A stretch of DNA of 64,000 nucleotides from Diphasiastrum complanatum. Lineage: Eukaryota > Streptophyta > Lycopodiopsida > Lycopodiales > Lycopodiaceae. Positions 44,647-55,340 of this stretch are shown here, in pieces (positions within the stretch are counted from its first letter, which is position 1; every line of letters starts with the position of its first letter). The stretch is taken from contig CM055095.1 of NCBI GenBank assembly GCA_029204225.1, forward strand, positions 63,966,136-64,030,135, written 5' to 3'. Made by a program: the position numbers and the translations under genes. The notes below the pieces were generated by a model, which had not been told where the DNA came from, ran no database searches, and was given only the letters and a program-made list of their open reading frames with translations.

Positions 44647-46190
44647 CTCTTGTTGGCTTGGTACAAGGCTTCTATGTTCATGTGACATAATCTCTTGTGC
44701 TACATAATATCTATTGATTCTTGAGCTTGATTCGTTTTCTCGACTCAAGTTCGAATGCTAAAGTGATACAAATTTCCATTTCTGTTACCTTTAGTAACTA
44801 GGTTATCAGAATCTTTATCGAACAACTTACAAGAGTCCTTTGTGAAGGTTAATAACATTCATGTGTCGACTATCTTTGCTACGGATGGAAGATCTTTATC
44901 GAGAGTAGGAACATAGAGAACTTCCTCTAGTTTCTTGTCACCCTAATTCGTGTCTAACCACAGTACACCAATTCTGTCAACTTCATGCTTAGAACCGTCT
45001 CCAAGTACAATGTATCTCCAAGAATTCGTCTTCTTATAGTCCGATAAAATTTGTTTCGAGAAAATAAAATGTGAGGTGGCTCTCGAAACAAGTAATATAT
45101 CTCAAATTTTTAAATTCAATGAACAACATAGATCAGCATAAAAATATGTTGATGAGTTTCTTATCGTCCTCTCTTCTGCTGCTCTGGAGCATTCTGCTTT
45201 GTCTCTGACAAAATTTGAATATGAAGGTTCACTTTGATTTTGCTCCTTCTTGTTCTTGGGATTTTGATAATAGTCTATTGCTGCATGACCTCATTTATGA
45301 CAATGAATGCAATCAATCTTTAACTTCAACCAACACTTGTCTTTCGTATGACCTGATCTCTTGCATCTATTGCAAATCTTTCTATCACCAAAATCTCTTG
45401 AGTGTTGTTTACCTGATTATCGATCATTTGTCTTGGATTCGTCTGAACGATCTCCATTTTTTTTTTTAATTGCTATCAGCCTTCTGAGACGACTCCCTCT
45501 TAGACTGAAACTTCTTTGAAAATTTATTCTTCTGAGTAAATAGAGTCATTTTCGAATCACCATTGTCATCATAGTGTTTGCGAGCTTCTACTTCATCTTT
45601 GACTCCATCTATCGCCTTCTGAAGCGTCATAGACGAATCTTTTGCCAGTGAAGTTCGAGTTGTGTGGAATGACCTGGGTAGTGCTCAAGGAGAATAGCTA
45701 AGATATTTTTTCTTCGAGATTGCATTTTCGGTGTTGGAATTCTGCAAAGAAATAAACAGATTTTTAATTTTTCGCACAAAAGTGGTCAAATATTTGTCGT
45801 CCCATTGTAGGTAGATCAATTGGTCCTCCAAGAACATGATTTGATTTTGTGATCAAGTCTCATTCTTGGTTTGCAATTCATGCCATAATTCTTTCACGTT
45901 TGAAGTCGAAGAAAGATCTAGCAGTATGCTGTCATTCACTTAAGATGCAATAATCGCTGTAGCTTTGTCATTTTTCTCCCTCCATTCACGAAATTATTTG
46001 CCAGGAATAGTTGGCTTCTCTTCTGTTGAATCTACCCATTGCCAAAGACCTTCGCCCTTTGGTACGAGTGAAGTCTTTAAATTTTAGACTAGATAATTTG
46101 AACCTTTTGTATCCAAGATCATACTAATCTTAGATTGAATGATGTTGATTGAAGACATCTTCAAATCTTCTGAATTTCTTTAGCACTTGA
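44647..46190 (-). pseudogene. Copia element C gag and protease, broken
   Basis: The gag start reads MSSINIIQSKISMILDTKGS near 46160, followed through stops by blocks of the gag domain (VKELWHELQTKNE, FLEDQLIYLQWDD, AIDGVKDEVEARKHYDD). A zinc-knuckle-like CNRCKRSGHTKDKC and a second IDCIHCHK stretch lie near 45370-45290. A protease-region remnant (SRATSHFIFSKQIL, VLGDGSKHEVDRIGV and EEVLYVPTLDKDLPSVAKI) is at 45090-44880, then a pre-integrase HKRLCHMNIEALYQANKS. Many stops. The integrase and RT follow in order, so 43010-46190 is one element. Confidence 0.82.
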
Positions 46191-46811
46191 ACACACTCTT
46201 ATCGAGTAACCTGGATGGTTGCTCAAATACGACTGTAGAAAAATACTAGGAATTTTCCTTCAAAGAACACGATGAAAGTTCGAATAAATCAAACGAATAT
46301 CAGTGTCTTCAATCATATTTGAATCTGGTCTATATACTAATAGAGCAGGTTCTATTATGATTGAATTAGGCGTGTAGAATTAGACATATGTATGAGATAG
46401 ATAATTTCAAATAATTAGAAATAAGTATGAAACACCAATACAGTAAGAATTAATCTCTTGATTTTGGTTCTTCTATCCGTCTCTTTGCCTTACTGCCTAC
46501 TTACAATGAGTAAGTGTACATGTATTTATATTGTCATAGGACAGGTCTCTTGGCCTTCATTCTTCTGTAAACAATGGATCTAACTGTTAAAACAGTTGAT
46601 ATACAATGACGTTTTGTTTGCAGGTTCGACAGTTTTTGATTTATTTATCTTTTGAATTAGAATAAAGGTCAAATAAGTAAATGTCAAATGAATAAAGGTC
46701 GAATCATCATTGGTTGATTTGAATATATAAATATCAATTATTTTGAATTCGATTTCTCAAATTTTGTTGATAGCTTTGTTAGTAGAACTGAGACTTGTTT
46801 GTCGAGGTGTT
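46191..46811 (-). other. Leader/LTR region of copia element C, edges unclear
   Basis: Non-coding. It lies upstream of the gag of element C in the minus orientation and should hold its leader and 5' LTR, but I could not locate a primer-binding site or LTR ends. Confidence 0.35.
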
Positions 46812-47156
46812 CTACAATGCAAGGATCTCATCACCTTTCTTAATAATACATTTATTGATATTGAATTTCACATCAAAACCATCATCAAGCAACTTTCCAA
46901 TACTTATCACATTCTTTGTGAGTTTAGGAACAAAAAGTACACCGGAAAGTGATAAACTCATAGAAGATGCAAGAATCAAGGAAATACTTCCAACTCCTTT
47001 AATAGAACATGCATGACCAATAGTTGTGTATATTGATTTCTTAAGTTTTTGAAAAGGTTCAATAGAAACAAAAGAACTCTTGGAGTAACCCATGTGAGAT
47101 GTAGCACTATACCAAGATACATCATTGAAGGGTGTAGAGGAGAAACTTGACACCAT
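46812..47156 (-). pseudogene. Copia family B protease region
   Basis: The minus strand has DVSWYSATSHMGYSKSSF, where the aspartic protease DSGATSHM has lost its DSG; then TTIGHACSIKGVGSISL, VLFVPKLTKNVISIGKLLDD and GFDVKFNINKC. These are the blocks before the integrase of copia elements. Loss of the catalytic Asp inactivates it. It truncates at 46812. Confidence 0.88.
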
Positions 47157-47991
47157 GAGGGATCCTTCTCCTTGACTAATGAGTCTTCTTTGGTAATGTT
47201 GGCTTGATTGTCTTGATTCTTCTTGTACTTGGAGGTAGAAGAATGAGATAAATCATCTTCTTCTCCATCATTGTATTTGTTCTTTGCTTTGTTCTTGTCC
47301 TTCTTGAAGTGTTGTTGTTGTCCTTTGCCCCTTCCTCTTAACTTGTTCTTGGTGAAGAAGGCTTTGTCATCTCCACCATCCTTCATTGAGAGTTTGTTGA
47401 TCCTCAACAACTTGTTCTCTTGCTTGCTTTCTTCAACAACTAGAACTCCTTGAAGAGTTTCCAATGTTGGTAGCTCCTTCTTGATAGCATAGGTTTGAAC
47501 AATGTTTTCATATTCATCTCTTAATCCATTAAGGATTACTTGAACAAGTTCATTGTTCTTTAGAGTATCTCCAATGCATGCTAATTCTTTGTGAAGACCT
47601 TGAACTCTTGTGACATAGTTTGAAACACTCTCATCAACTCTTTGATAGCTTAAAAATATCTGATTTATAAGTGTGATTAGTCTTGATGTGTTTTTTTGCT
47701 TCATAACAGTGTCTTAAGGATGTCCCAAGCCTCCTTGGCCGAGTTGCAAAAACTAATCTCTCTTAACAGTTCATTGGACACATTCATTTTGATAAAATGA
47801 AGAGCAATCTTGGATCTCTTTTTGAATGTTTGAGCTTCATTAGGAGCTTCAGGTTCTACTTCAATTCCTAACACAATGTCCATTACATCTTGAAGAACCA
47901 ATAATGATTCCATTCTTATCTTCCTAATAGCATAGTTGGAAGATGTTAACCTCTCACCATGTTCCAAGAGATATGAACCCATGGATGTCAT
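47157..47991 (-). pseudogene. Copia family B gag, near complete
   Basis: The start ATG at 47991 gives SMGSYLLEHGERLTSSNYA, RKIRMESLLVLQDVMDIVLG, KIALHFIKMNVSNELLREIS and AKEAWDILKTLL. A single-nucleotide change near the A-run at 47697 shifts the frame. The next frame (47704 on) has LINQIFLSYQRVDESVSNYV, TRVQGLHKELACIGDTLKN, ELVQVILNGLRDEY and PTLETLQGVLVVEESKQE, then a Lys/Gly-rich tail. A second frame change near 47160 leads to the protease. No zinc knuckle is visible in the Lys-rich tail. This is the best-preserved gag of family B here. Confidence 0.93.
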
Positions 47992-48892
47992 GTTTTCTTT
48001 GAGAAATTTTCTAGTAATGACAAAAAAGGTGGAATTGAATGTGTTGTTTCTCTCTCAACCTAGGATCTAAGTTGAAATGTTGCCAACCTATTGAAATCTT
48101 GCAGCAAATATGTGAGATCTTGCTCACAATAAAAAAAATCAATCAACTTGAATTTAGATCTTGCCTCTATCTAGTGATGAAGCACTCACAAGTTTGATGT
48201 CAACTTCTTCCACGAGTTTCAAAGGATTGAAAACACTCTAGGATCTCACATGCAACTCAAACACAACTCACTTATGTGAAATGATGTGGCTATGACCTCA
48301 AAAACTTGTCTAGAACAATTCTATCCTTGATTGACAACAAAAAAGGTTTGTTGCTTTCTCTTTCACTATAGGACTCACAAAGAGGGTGTACTACCTATTC
48401 CTATGTAAAATCTTGCAACATAATTTGAGATGGATCTCAAATATCCTACCAATGTAATACAAACTAGATTGGTATATACAGAAATGGATTTTAAATCAAA
48501 TAAGCAATTTTCTGGATCAAATCAAAAGTGGTCACACAGGTTTAGGTGACCTAACCACCCTACTTCAAGTTTTTACAACTTTTGATAGGCTCATCAAAAT
48601 GAATTGAAACCAATTGCAATGGAAAGTAGACTTCTTTAGCTTTCTAGCAAGCTCCACTATCAATATATTTGGATAAAGCATAATGGAGAACAAAAGGATT
48701 GAAATGAGCTGGATTTCACACGTGTGAACAGTTTGAAATCCGTACGGCCTCTATTCGGATCTGATCATATCATTTATGACCTCAATAATTCACAAGATCC
48801 TCAAAAACTGATAAAAAATTTCTGCTACATAGCTTGAAGTGTCTCAGAATTTCTCATGCACACACTGATTATAACCTTAAAAGCTTAGTATG
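47992..48892 (-). mobile_element. Copia family B untranslated leader
   Basis: About 900 bp between primer site and gag ATG. It holds the perfect palindrome TTCACACGTGTGAA (48715-48728) about 180 bp after the primer site. The gag-proximal half is shared with 17705-18330. Confidence 0.75.
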
Positions 48893-48904
48893 GCTTTGAT
48901 ACCA
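48893..48904 (-). other. Copia family B primer-binding site
   Basis: The minus strand reads TGGTATCAAAGC, one mismatch from the canonical initiator-Met site, directly after an LTR end in CA. Confidence 0.85.
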
Positions 48905-49678
48905 TGTGAAAAAACCAACAAGTACACACGTGTGGGAAAACCACAAATGTGCTAATGACCTTCCCTAAGCTTTGTGATAGCACATAGATCTCATTTAGAG
49001 TGAAATTCACAATCTAACACTAGAGTCCAAGGCTAGATCACAATCTATAATGCAAATAATCAAAAGCAATTAGATTCCACACGTGTGAGAAAGTACAATG
49101 AAACTTTATTACATGAGAAAAAGTCTCTCCTTGAGTTAGAGAGAGAATCACAATACAAGCTTACAATTACAAAATCCAAATTGACATGAATTTGCTACAA
49201 TGTTTGATTCATCATCAAGAATAGTGAAAATTCTCACTTACATATATAGGAAATGATACTAGCTCGTGGTATTACTAGCATATAACTCCTTTTCTCCACA
49301 TCTAAAGGTGTAATCTACCAAAATAGTGACACATATCACTTTGCATGCATGTTTATCCACCTACTTCTACCTACTCTCTACATGTGGCAATTTCTACACT
49401 ACTAATGTACAAATTCACTTGCATGTGTCCATAACAACTCTTGCATGCCTTGCATGTCACTTTGGACTTTATGCATTTATGTTACCTTGAGTTTCTAATA
49501 GCCCAAATTGGCCATTTCATGATCTAAATCTACATGCGCGTCACATGTGACAACTAGACTTTATTGCATGTGATGTATCTCGAGTTCCTACAAGGCTAAT
49601 TTTGATATTTACAAGTCGTAACACTACATGCAAGATGAAGACTTTAATCAATCCCAAAAGTCAAGTTGGATGACTTGC
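48905..49678 (-). mobile_element. Copia family B 5' LTR
   Basis: The inner edge is fixed by the primer-binding site at 48904; the outer edge lies at or before 49678, where a family A LTR begins. CACACGTGTG motifs sit at about 48925-48935 and 49079-49088. The order of landmarks is repeated at 20666-21560 and 41848-42500. Confidence 0.7.
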
Positions 49679-50569
49679 TGTAAAATGTGGGGATGACCGG
49701 CAGCGGAAGCTTGAAGCTTTGAGCTTAGGCGTGTAGTAACGGAAACGCAACAGTTAGTAGCAGAAATATTCAAGAAGAATGATTCATACATAATCGTGCA
49801 AATGAACAATGTAATAGTGGGACAAAAATTGCACTCGATTTATATCAATAGTGAGTACAATGGCTTGAAGTAATAACTTCAGCTTGTTGAGCGTGATAAC
49901 GCTAGCTATAGAAGAACTCTGATTGAAAGAGGAACTCGATTAACACTTACATAGCTTGATTCAGTTAGTATATATATTTACAGATGTCGAGAGACAAATA
50001 TCTTATAAGCCTTAACTGTCATTTACTCCAGTTTTGTATATGTACAAAATTGGTAACCGCCCTTGGGATATTTGTTTGTCCAGCTGTTTTAAGATTCATG
50101 ATAAGTTGGCAACGTCGGTCTGCCAATGTAGCAAAAACCTGAAAAACTCGAAAAATCCGAAGGTGCCCTTAGACTGAAGGTATGTAAATCCCGAAGGTGC
50201 CCTTAGACTGAAGGTATGTAGATCTCAAAGGCGCCCTTAGACTGAAGGCAGCAAAAAAGACGAAAAAGCCGAAGGTGCCTTTAAAATGGTTTCCAAGGCA
50301 TTATGGCCATTGTGTTGCATTTTTCGCAAAGAGGCAAAAAAGATGAAGGTGCCTTAAAATGGTTTCCAAGGCATTCTGGCCACTTGGCCACTGTGGCGCA
50401 TTTTTTTGAGAAGGTTCGAAAAAGGCGAAGGTGCCTTAAAAAATATTTAAGGCAAAAAAAATCTCAAAGGGAAAAATGTGAAGGTCTGAAAACATGTTGT
50501 CGGCCTTTGGTTTTTAGGATGCTCATTACTTGAACGATTTGTTTAAGTCTGAGCATAAGAAATATAACA
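49679..50569 (-). mobile_element. Copia family A 3' LTR, 891 bp
   Basis: On the minus strand it starts TGTTATATTTC right after the polypurine tract AAGGGGGAG (50570-50578) and ends ATTTTACA at 49679. It contains three units of a 34 bp repeat (about 50157-50260, CCCTTAGACTGAAGG core) and two larger units with GGTTTCCAAGGCATT (50285-50400). GTAAATATATATAC near 49975 may be the promoter. Confidence 0.75.
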
Positions 50570-50579
50570 CTCCCCCTTA

Positions 50580-51870
50580 ATGTGGATCCTGAAAAGCTTT
50601 GATCTTCGGATTTAACATATTGTTAAATCTGAGATGTTGCTCCTTTGGTAGAGCTTTTGTGAAGTAATATGCTGCCATGTAGTTTGTTCTGCAGAAAATC
50701 AATGCACAAAAATGACGTCTCTACTGGTGAATGCCTTCTTGGTATCCAAGTTGTAGAGCTTGTATGCCTTGTGGTCTGGGAAATAGTCGATGAAATTCGT
50801 TTTCCTGTTCTTATCATCCAGCTTTCTTCTTAGATCTTCAGGGATCTGAACGAAAGCGATCCATTTAAACACTCGACTATTTTTGAGTGATGGTTTCGAT
50901 CTTGTCCACACCTCATAAGGTGTCTTGCCATTCAGGGCTTTGGTGATGGATCGATTCTGCAAATAGGCAGCTATAGTAACAGCTTATGTCCAGAATTTCT
51001 TTGGAAGAGAGCCATGGGCTATCATGCTCTTGGCACTTTCGATGAGTGTCCAATTCTTTTGTTCAGCTACACCATTGGACTGAGGTGAGTAGTTGATTGT
51101 ATATTGTTGATGTATCTTGTTGGCCTTGCAGTAGAGCCTTGATCTTCCTCTGGGTTTGGTTTTCTGCAGACGCCTTGAACTGCTTGAAGAACTTGAATGC
51201 TTCGGATTTGTTCTTCATAAAGTAGGTAGTAGTCCTTCAAGAGAAGTCATCGATGAAGGTTAGGAAATAGAGAGCTCCCCTTGTGGAAGCAGTCTGCATC
51301 GGGCCACAAATGTCGCTATAAACAAGGCCAAGCAAGCCCTTGGATATATGAATTGAGTCTGAATGAAGGGACTTCTAGCATGCTTGCTGATAATACAGCT
51401 TTTGCATGGAGAAGTTGGCTTGCTGATTGAAGGCACATCTTGTGCTAGACTCTGAGCTGACATTTGCTGAATACTGTTGAAGTTAAGATGGCCAAGTCTG
51501 AAATGCCACAACATATCAATTGATTCAGAAGTGGTTGTGTGAAGAGCTTGATTGTCAGAAGAAAGCAATGGTTGAGTTTGTAAAGATAGTCACTTCTTCT
51601 TTTGTAGACTAGAACCTTGTGCAACCTTCTATATCGAATTTGACCCTCTGACTTGAATCGGTGATTCTGCTAACTGAGAGTAGATTCTTGGTTAGATTTG
51701 GCACGTGGAGAACATTGGACAACAACTTGACCTTACCTCTTTTGAATTCAACTATGACTGTTCCTTCACCTTCGATTATATGTGATGAGTTGTCTCCAAG
51801 TTGCACAACTCGAGAGTGGGTGAATGACTTATAGTCCTTGAACCAGTCACGATGGTGAGTCATTGAAGAA
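50580..51870 (-). pseudogene. Copia family A pol with RT and RNase H deleted
   Basis: On the minus strand the order is: protease end HHRDWFKDYKSFTHSRVVQL, then GEGTVIVEFKRGKVKLLSNV, LHVPNLTKNLLSVSRI (51863-51609); pre-integrase DMLWHFRLGHLNFNSIQQMS and CKSCIISKHARSP (51568-51350); a damaged integrase core with a FLTFIDDFS-like block (about 51240); and NRSITKALNGKTPYEVWTRS, QIPEDLRRKLDDKNRK, HKAYKLYNLDTKKAFTSRDV (50962-50699). The sequence then jumps to the pol C-terminal tail (FTKALPKEQHLRFNNML, about 50670-50600). So reverse transcriptase and RNase H were lost by one internal deletion near 50690. Confidence 0.9.
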
Positions 51871-51899
51871 ACAAAACATTTCTATTGCCAAAGCTTTGC

Positions 51900-52798
51900 T
51901 AGCTTTCAGCCCTCACTCTGACGAAAATGTTTGCGAATGTGAAAGTCAAAAGACATGAAGCAAAAACGTTTGCGAACACCCTGACGAAAAGACACAAACG
52001 CGAAAAATTTGCGAAAGAGAATTTTTCGTGGGAGAAAGTTAGACGACGTGAAAGTCAAACGATGCAAAGCGACGTGAAAATCGTCGCGACACCTTTTTAA
52101 ACCCTCATGCTCCAAAAAGGATCAGCAAGATCATGCAAGTACCAAGAAGTACAAATATCTGATCTGATATTATGACATCAGCAGATGCACTCTAGGTCAT
52201 GGCTAATATGCCACTCTTGTAATTGGTGATAAGTTGTAGATGTTTAATCACTCTAATTTAGAAGTTACACGACGTGACTATATACCTTTTGGTTGATGCA
52301 TGATATAACAAGTCTAATGCTAGTAAGCAAGATAGACAGACAAAATATAGAATAGAAGTCTGCCTGCGAGCGAGACAAGTTTTGTAAGCAGGATCCACAG
52401 AGATCCAAGTAGTCCTTTAGTAAGCGAGACATTACTCGTGGGAGAGCGCCGCTTCTCTCATGCCAACGTGCTGTGTGGGTTTGTCATATAGTGCACGAAA
52501 ACCGAGAAGATCAATAGATGATATTGTAGCCCTTACGCACATGTCACTCTTATCTTGTTTGATCTTAAATGGATTGCTGCCATCGTTTGTGTATCTCATT
52601 CACTCATTTCATCAATTTTGCACACTGGTTGAATTTTGTTGAATGTTGTGTTAATCAAAACATAGATCAACAGTGTCGGTCTACATTCAGGAGGACTGTA
52701 GGAATGATATAGCTGGCAGTGACCAGCAATCACATCTGAAATCCATCTGAATTGTTTCACGTCCGCGACTGCACGCATCACGCATTTTTCACATCAGT
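51900..52798 (+). mobile_element. Probable LTR, plus orientation
   Basis: The right edge precedes TGGTATCAGAG at 52799, a primer-binding site in plus orientation. Direct repeats of CTGACGAAAA and GTTTGCGAA at 51910-52010 suggest U3 repeats. The left edge is approximate. No gag follows: the sequence switches at about 52823 to the start of another LTR. Confidence 0.4.
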
Positions 52799-52809
52799 GG
52801 TATCAGAGT
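52799..52809 (+). other. Copia primer-binding site, orphan
   Basis: TGGTATCAGAG followed by TC instead of the canonical C; no gag is downstream. Confidence 0.6.
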
Positions 52810-52822
52810 CAGGTTGTCATAA

Positions 52823-53384
52823 TGAGCATCCTGAAAATCGAAGGCCGACTACATGTTTTCGGACCTTCACATTTTTCCCTTTGAGATTTTTTTTTGTCTT
52901 AAACATTTTTTAAGTCACCTTCGTCTTTTTCGCCTTTTTTCTCACCTTCGCGAAAAATGCGCCACAATGGCCAAGTGGCCACAATGCCTTGGAAATCATT
53001 TTAAGGCACCTTCGCCTTTTTCGCCCCTTCGCAAAAAATGCGACACAGTGGCCATAACGCCTTGGAAACCATTTTAAAGGCACCTTCGGCTTTTTTGCCT
53101 TTTTTGTTGCCTTCAGTCTAAGGGCGCCTTCGAGATCTACATACCTTCAGTCTAAGGGTACCTTTGGGATCTACATACCTTCAGTCTAAGGGCATTTTTT
53201 GAGTTTTTCGGGTTTTTGCTACATTGGCAGACTGACGTCGCCAACTTATCATGAACCCTAAAACAATTGGACAAACAAATATCCCAAGGGTGGTTACCAA
53301 CTTTGTACAAATACAATATTGGAGTAAATGACAGTTAAGGCTTATAAGATATTTGTCTCTTGACACTTGTAAATATATATACTT
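52823..53384 (+). mobile_element. Truncated copia family A LTR, inverted copy of 49975-50540
   Basis: Plus-strand sequence from AATGAGCATCCT through the CAGTCTAAGGG repeats to GTAAATATATATAC matches the reverse complement of 49975-50540, with small indels. It lacks the LTR start and the segment downstream of the TATATA stretch. Confidence 0.88.
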
Positions 53385-53670
53385 GTCTTCATACCAGCCC
53401 ATTTGAATAGTTTTTGGATGGTTTGATATGTCTTCAAAATTTCACTATGCTCAACACTAGGAGATGAGTGTAGCTCATACAATACTTGTGGTATGAATTT
53501 GGATTTAGGGGCGAGCACAACTCTAGAATTGTCATATAACAATATTTGTCCTTGCTTCCTATAACGAGGATGAACAACTTAGTTGGAGTCTTGAGTTTCC
53601 TCCCAAATTTCTTTCAAGTTTGGATCCTCCATATATTCCGCTTGAATGTGTTTTATCCAATCTATACTTA
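53384..53670 (-). pseudogene. Ty3/gypsy integrase zinc-binding domain, fragment
   Basis: On the minus strand: EYMEDPNLKEIWEETQ, a stop, then ILLYDNSRVVLAPKSKFIPQ, VLYELHSSPSVEHSEILKTY and QTIQKLFKWAGMKTSIYIYK, ending near a lone Cys. The HxxxxxxxH part of the HHCC integrase domain is visible (ELH and VEH), with the Cys pair degraded at the truncated end. No catalytic core is present. Confidence 0.85.
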
Positions 53671-53905
53671 ATGTAGTTATTGCGGAAATTCTCAGATCCA
53701 AATGGATCTTAAGATTGATGATCTGAATGGATTTCCATGTTCCACAATCAGATTAGATTTCAAACAAGCAAATTCACTCAAATCAAGCAAAATCACTCCC
53801 AAACTAATCCTAAATGCAGATTTAACACTATTCATGCCATGACAAGATGCCTAATGCAAGCTAACCAACCAACAAACATGCTGCAGACTGAAAAATTGGC
53901 GTAGC
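53671..53905 (-). mobile_element. Ty3/gypsy leader remnant
   Basis: Non-coding sequence between the integrase fragment and the primer site, so gag, protease and RT were deleted. Confidence 0.5.
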
Positions 53906-53922
53906 TCCCCGGCAAAGCGCCA
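53906..53922 (-). other. Ty3/gypsy primer-binding site (TGGCGC..TTGCCGGGG type)
   Basis: The minus strand reads TGGCGCTTTGCCGGGGA, a near match to the TGGCGCCGTTGCCGGGGA signature found after the 5' LTR of plant Athila/Tat-lineage gypsy elements. It lies 4 bp inside an LTR end in CTACA. Confidence 0.8.
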
Positions 53923-53926
53923 AAAT

Positions 53927-54672
53927 TGTAGTGGATCTCTTTCCTTGCCTATCCTCAACCCAAGATCTAAACAATCTAGCATCGACGAGATGAAGTTAGT
54001 TGTCACGCATAGATTCGTTCCCATAAGAGCGATAGTATAGTTCATATTTCAGCATGAATGAAAGATTCACATCTAACTCTAACATCCATTAACCCTAAGC
54101 ATTAACACTACATCCACTAACACTAGATCCATAATGAAGATAGCTTACTCATTCTCTCTCTCCCTTTCTCCCTCATAAAAGTATAAAAACATGCAATCCC
54201 AATAACAATCAGATCCAACAACTAGAAAATACAATAAAAGCATGAGAGATGGAGGAAAAGTGATAAAGAGCAAGGACATTCATAAATCCATTTCACAAGA
54301 GAACCAATTTGCTTTATTGAAATGAAGATTTGTACATGTGTAGGAACTCAAGTTGGTCTCTTTTCTATAGTAGAGAGGAGGACCCTAGCCTCTGAATCCT
54401 ATTAGTCCATTTCTGCCTCCCTAATTATTCAAATTTAATAAAGAGTGGGAACCATCCAAATTGGAGGGAAACCCAACTTTATTCACTAACTTGACATTTA
54501 GGCCCTGCGACATTAAAAGTCCCACAAAAAAGGCCTGAAGTCCTTTTATTAACTTCCAACCAATCAAATCTCTATGTGATCATCGAGTTGGACTTACACA
54601 CGCAGAGTGCCAAATCCCTCTCACTTATTAACTAGGGTTAGGATTGCCTTGGGATCCGCAAACCCTCCAACA
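53927..54672 (-). mobile_element. Ty3/gypsy 5' LTR, 746 bp
   Basis: On the minus strand it begins TGTTGGAGGGTTTGC (54672) and ends CACTACA (53927), with the primer-binding site next. TG...CA ends and position fit a complete LTR. It abuts a copia family B gag at 54673, which may have been its insertion target. Confidence 0.75.
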
Positions 54673-55340
54673 GAAGTTGGTAAGAGTACTTCATCAAAGG
54701 ATGCTTGAGATTCATTTAAGAAGCTTTATGAATCCAAGTCTACTTCTAGAGTGCTGACTCTAAGAAGACAAATCTTTCAAAGTTTTCAAAAGAATGAAGA
54801 GAGTCCAATTTTTTTTGTTTTGAGAGTGAAGGCTTTGAATGATGAGTTATCTTGCATTGATGAGAGCATAAAGGAAGGAAAGCTTGTTCAAGTTATTCTT
54901 AATGGTTTATTGGATGCTCATGCTAACATTGTACAAAGTCTGCCATTCAAATAACTTTGCCAAGTTTGAGTGATCTTCAAGAGGTCTTGATCAATGAAGA
55001 ATATAGGCTTCAAGCAAGAGGTGAATCTACATCAACATCTCAAGTTGGAGAGGAGGCTATGTTCATCAAGGGCAAAAGCAAAAGCAAGTGGTCTAAAGGG
55101 CAAGATCAAGGGGAGGCTTCTTCAAATGGCAAAAAGAAAGATAGGTCAAAGCTAAAGTGCTTCTCTTGTGGCATCTTTGGTAATATTCTACTCGAGCCAC
55201 GCCACTTAATTTCCTATTGTACTTCGAGGCACTTAACAAGTTTAGCTGCTTATTTATGCTTCAAGGCGTATTTACAACTATTGGCATTTTGTAGAAAGTA
55301 CAAGTGCACCGTTATGTGGTGTCTAACTTTTATTTAATTA
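54673..55340 (+). pseudogene. Copia family B gag, C-terminal two thirds with zinc knuckle start
   Basis: From 54673 the plus strand reads EVGKSTSSKDA, a stop, then KKLYESKSTSRVLTLRRQIF, QSFQKNEESP, VLRVKALNDELSCIDESIKE and GKLVQVILNGLLDAHANIVQ. A one-base shift at 54955 leads to LPSLSDLQEVLINEEYRLQA, then KWSKGQDQGEASSNGKKKDR and KLKCFSCGIFGN, the first half of a zinc knuckle. It leaves homology about 55185. It is close in sequence to 12960-13255. Confidence 0.9.

Noticed and set aside
47271-47453. Plus-strand Leu/Phe-rich small membrane protein
   Set aside because: Antisense of the Lys-rich tail of the minus-strand gag.
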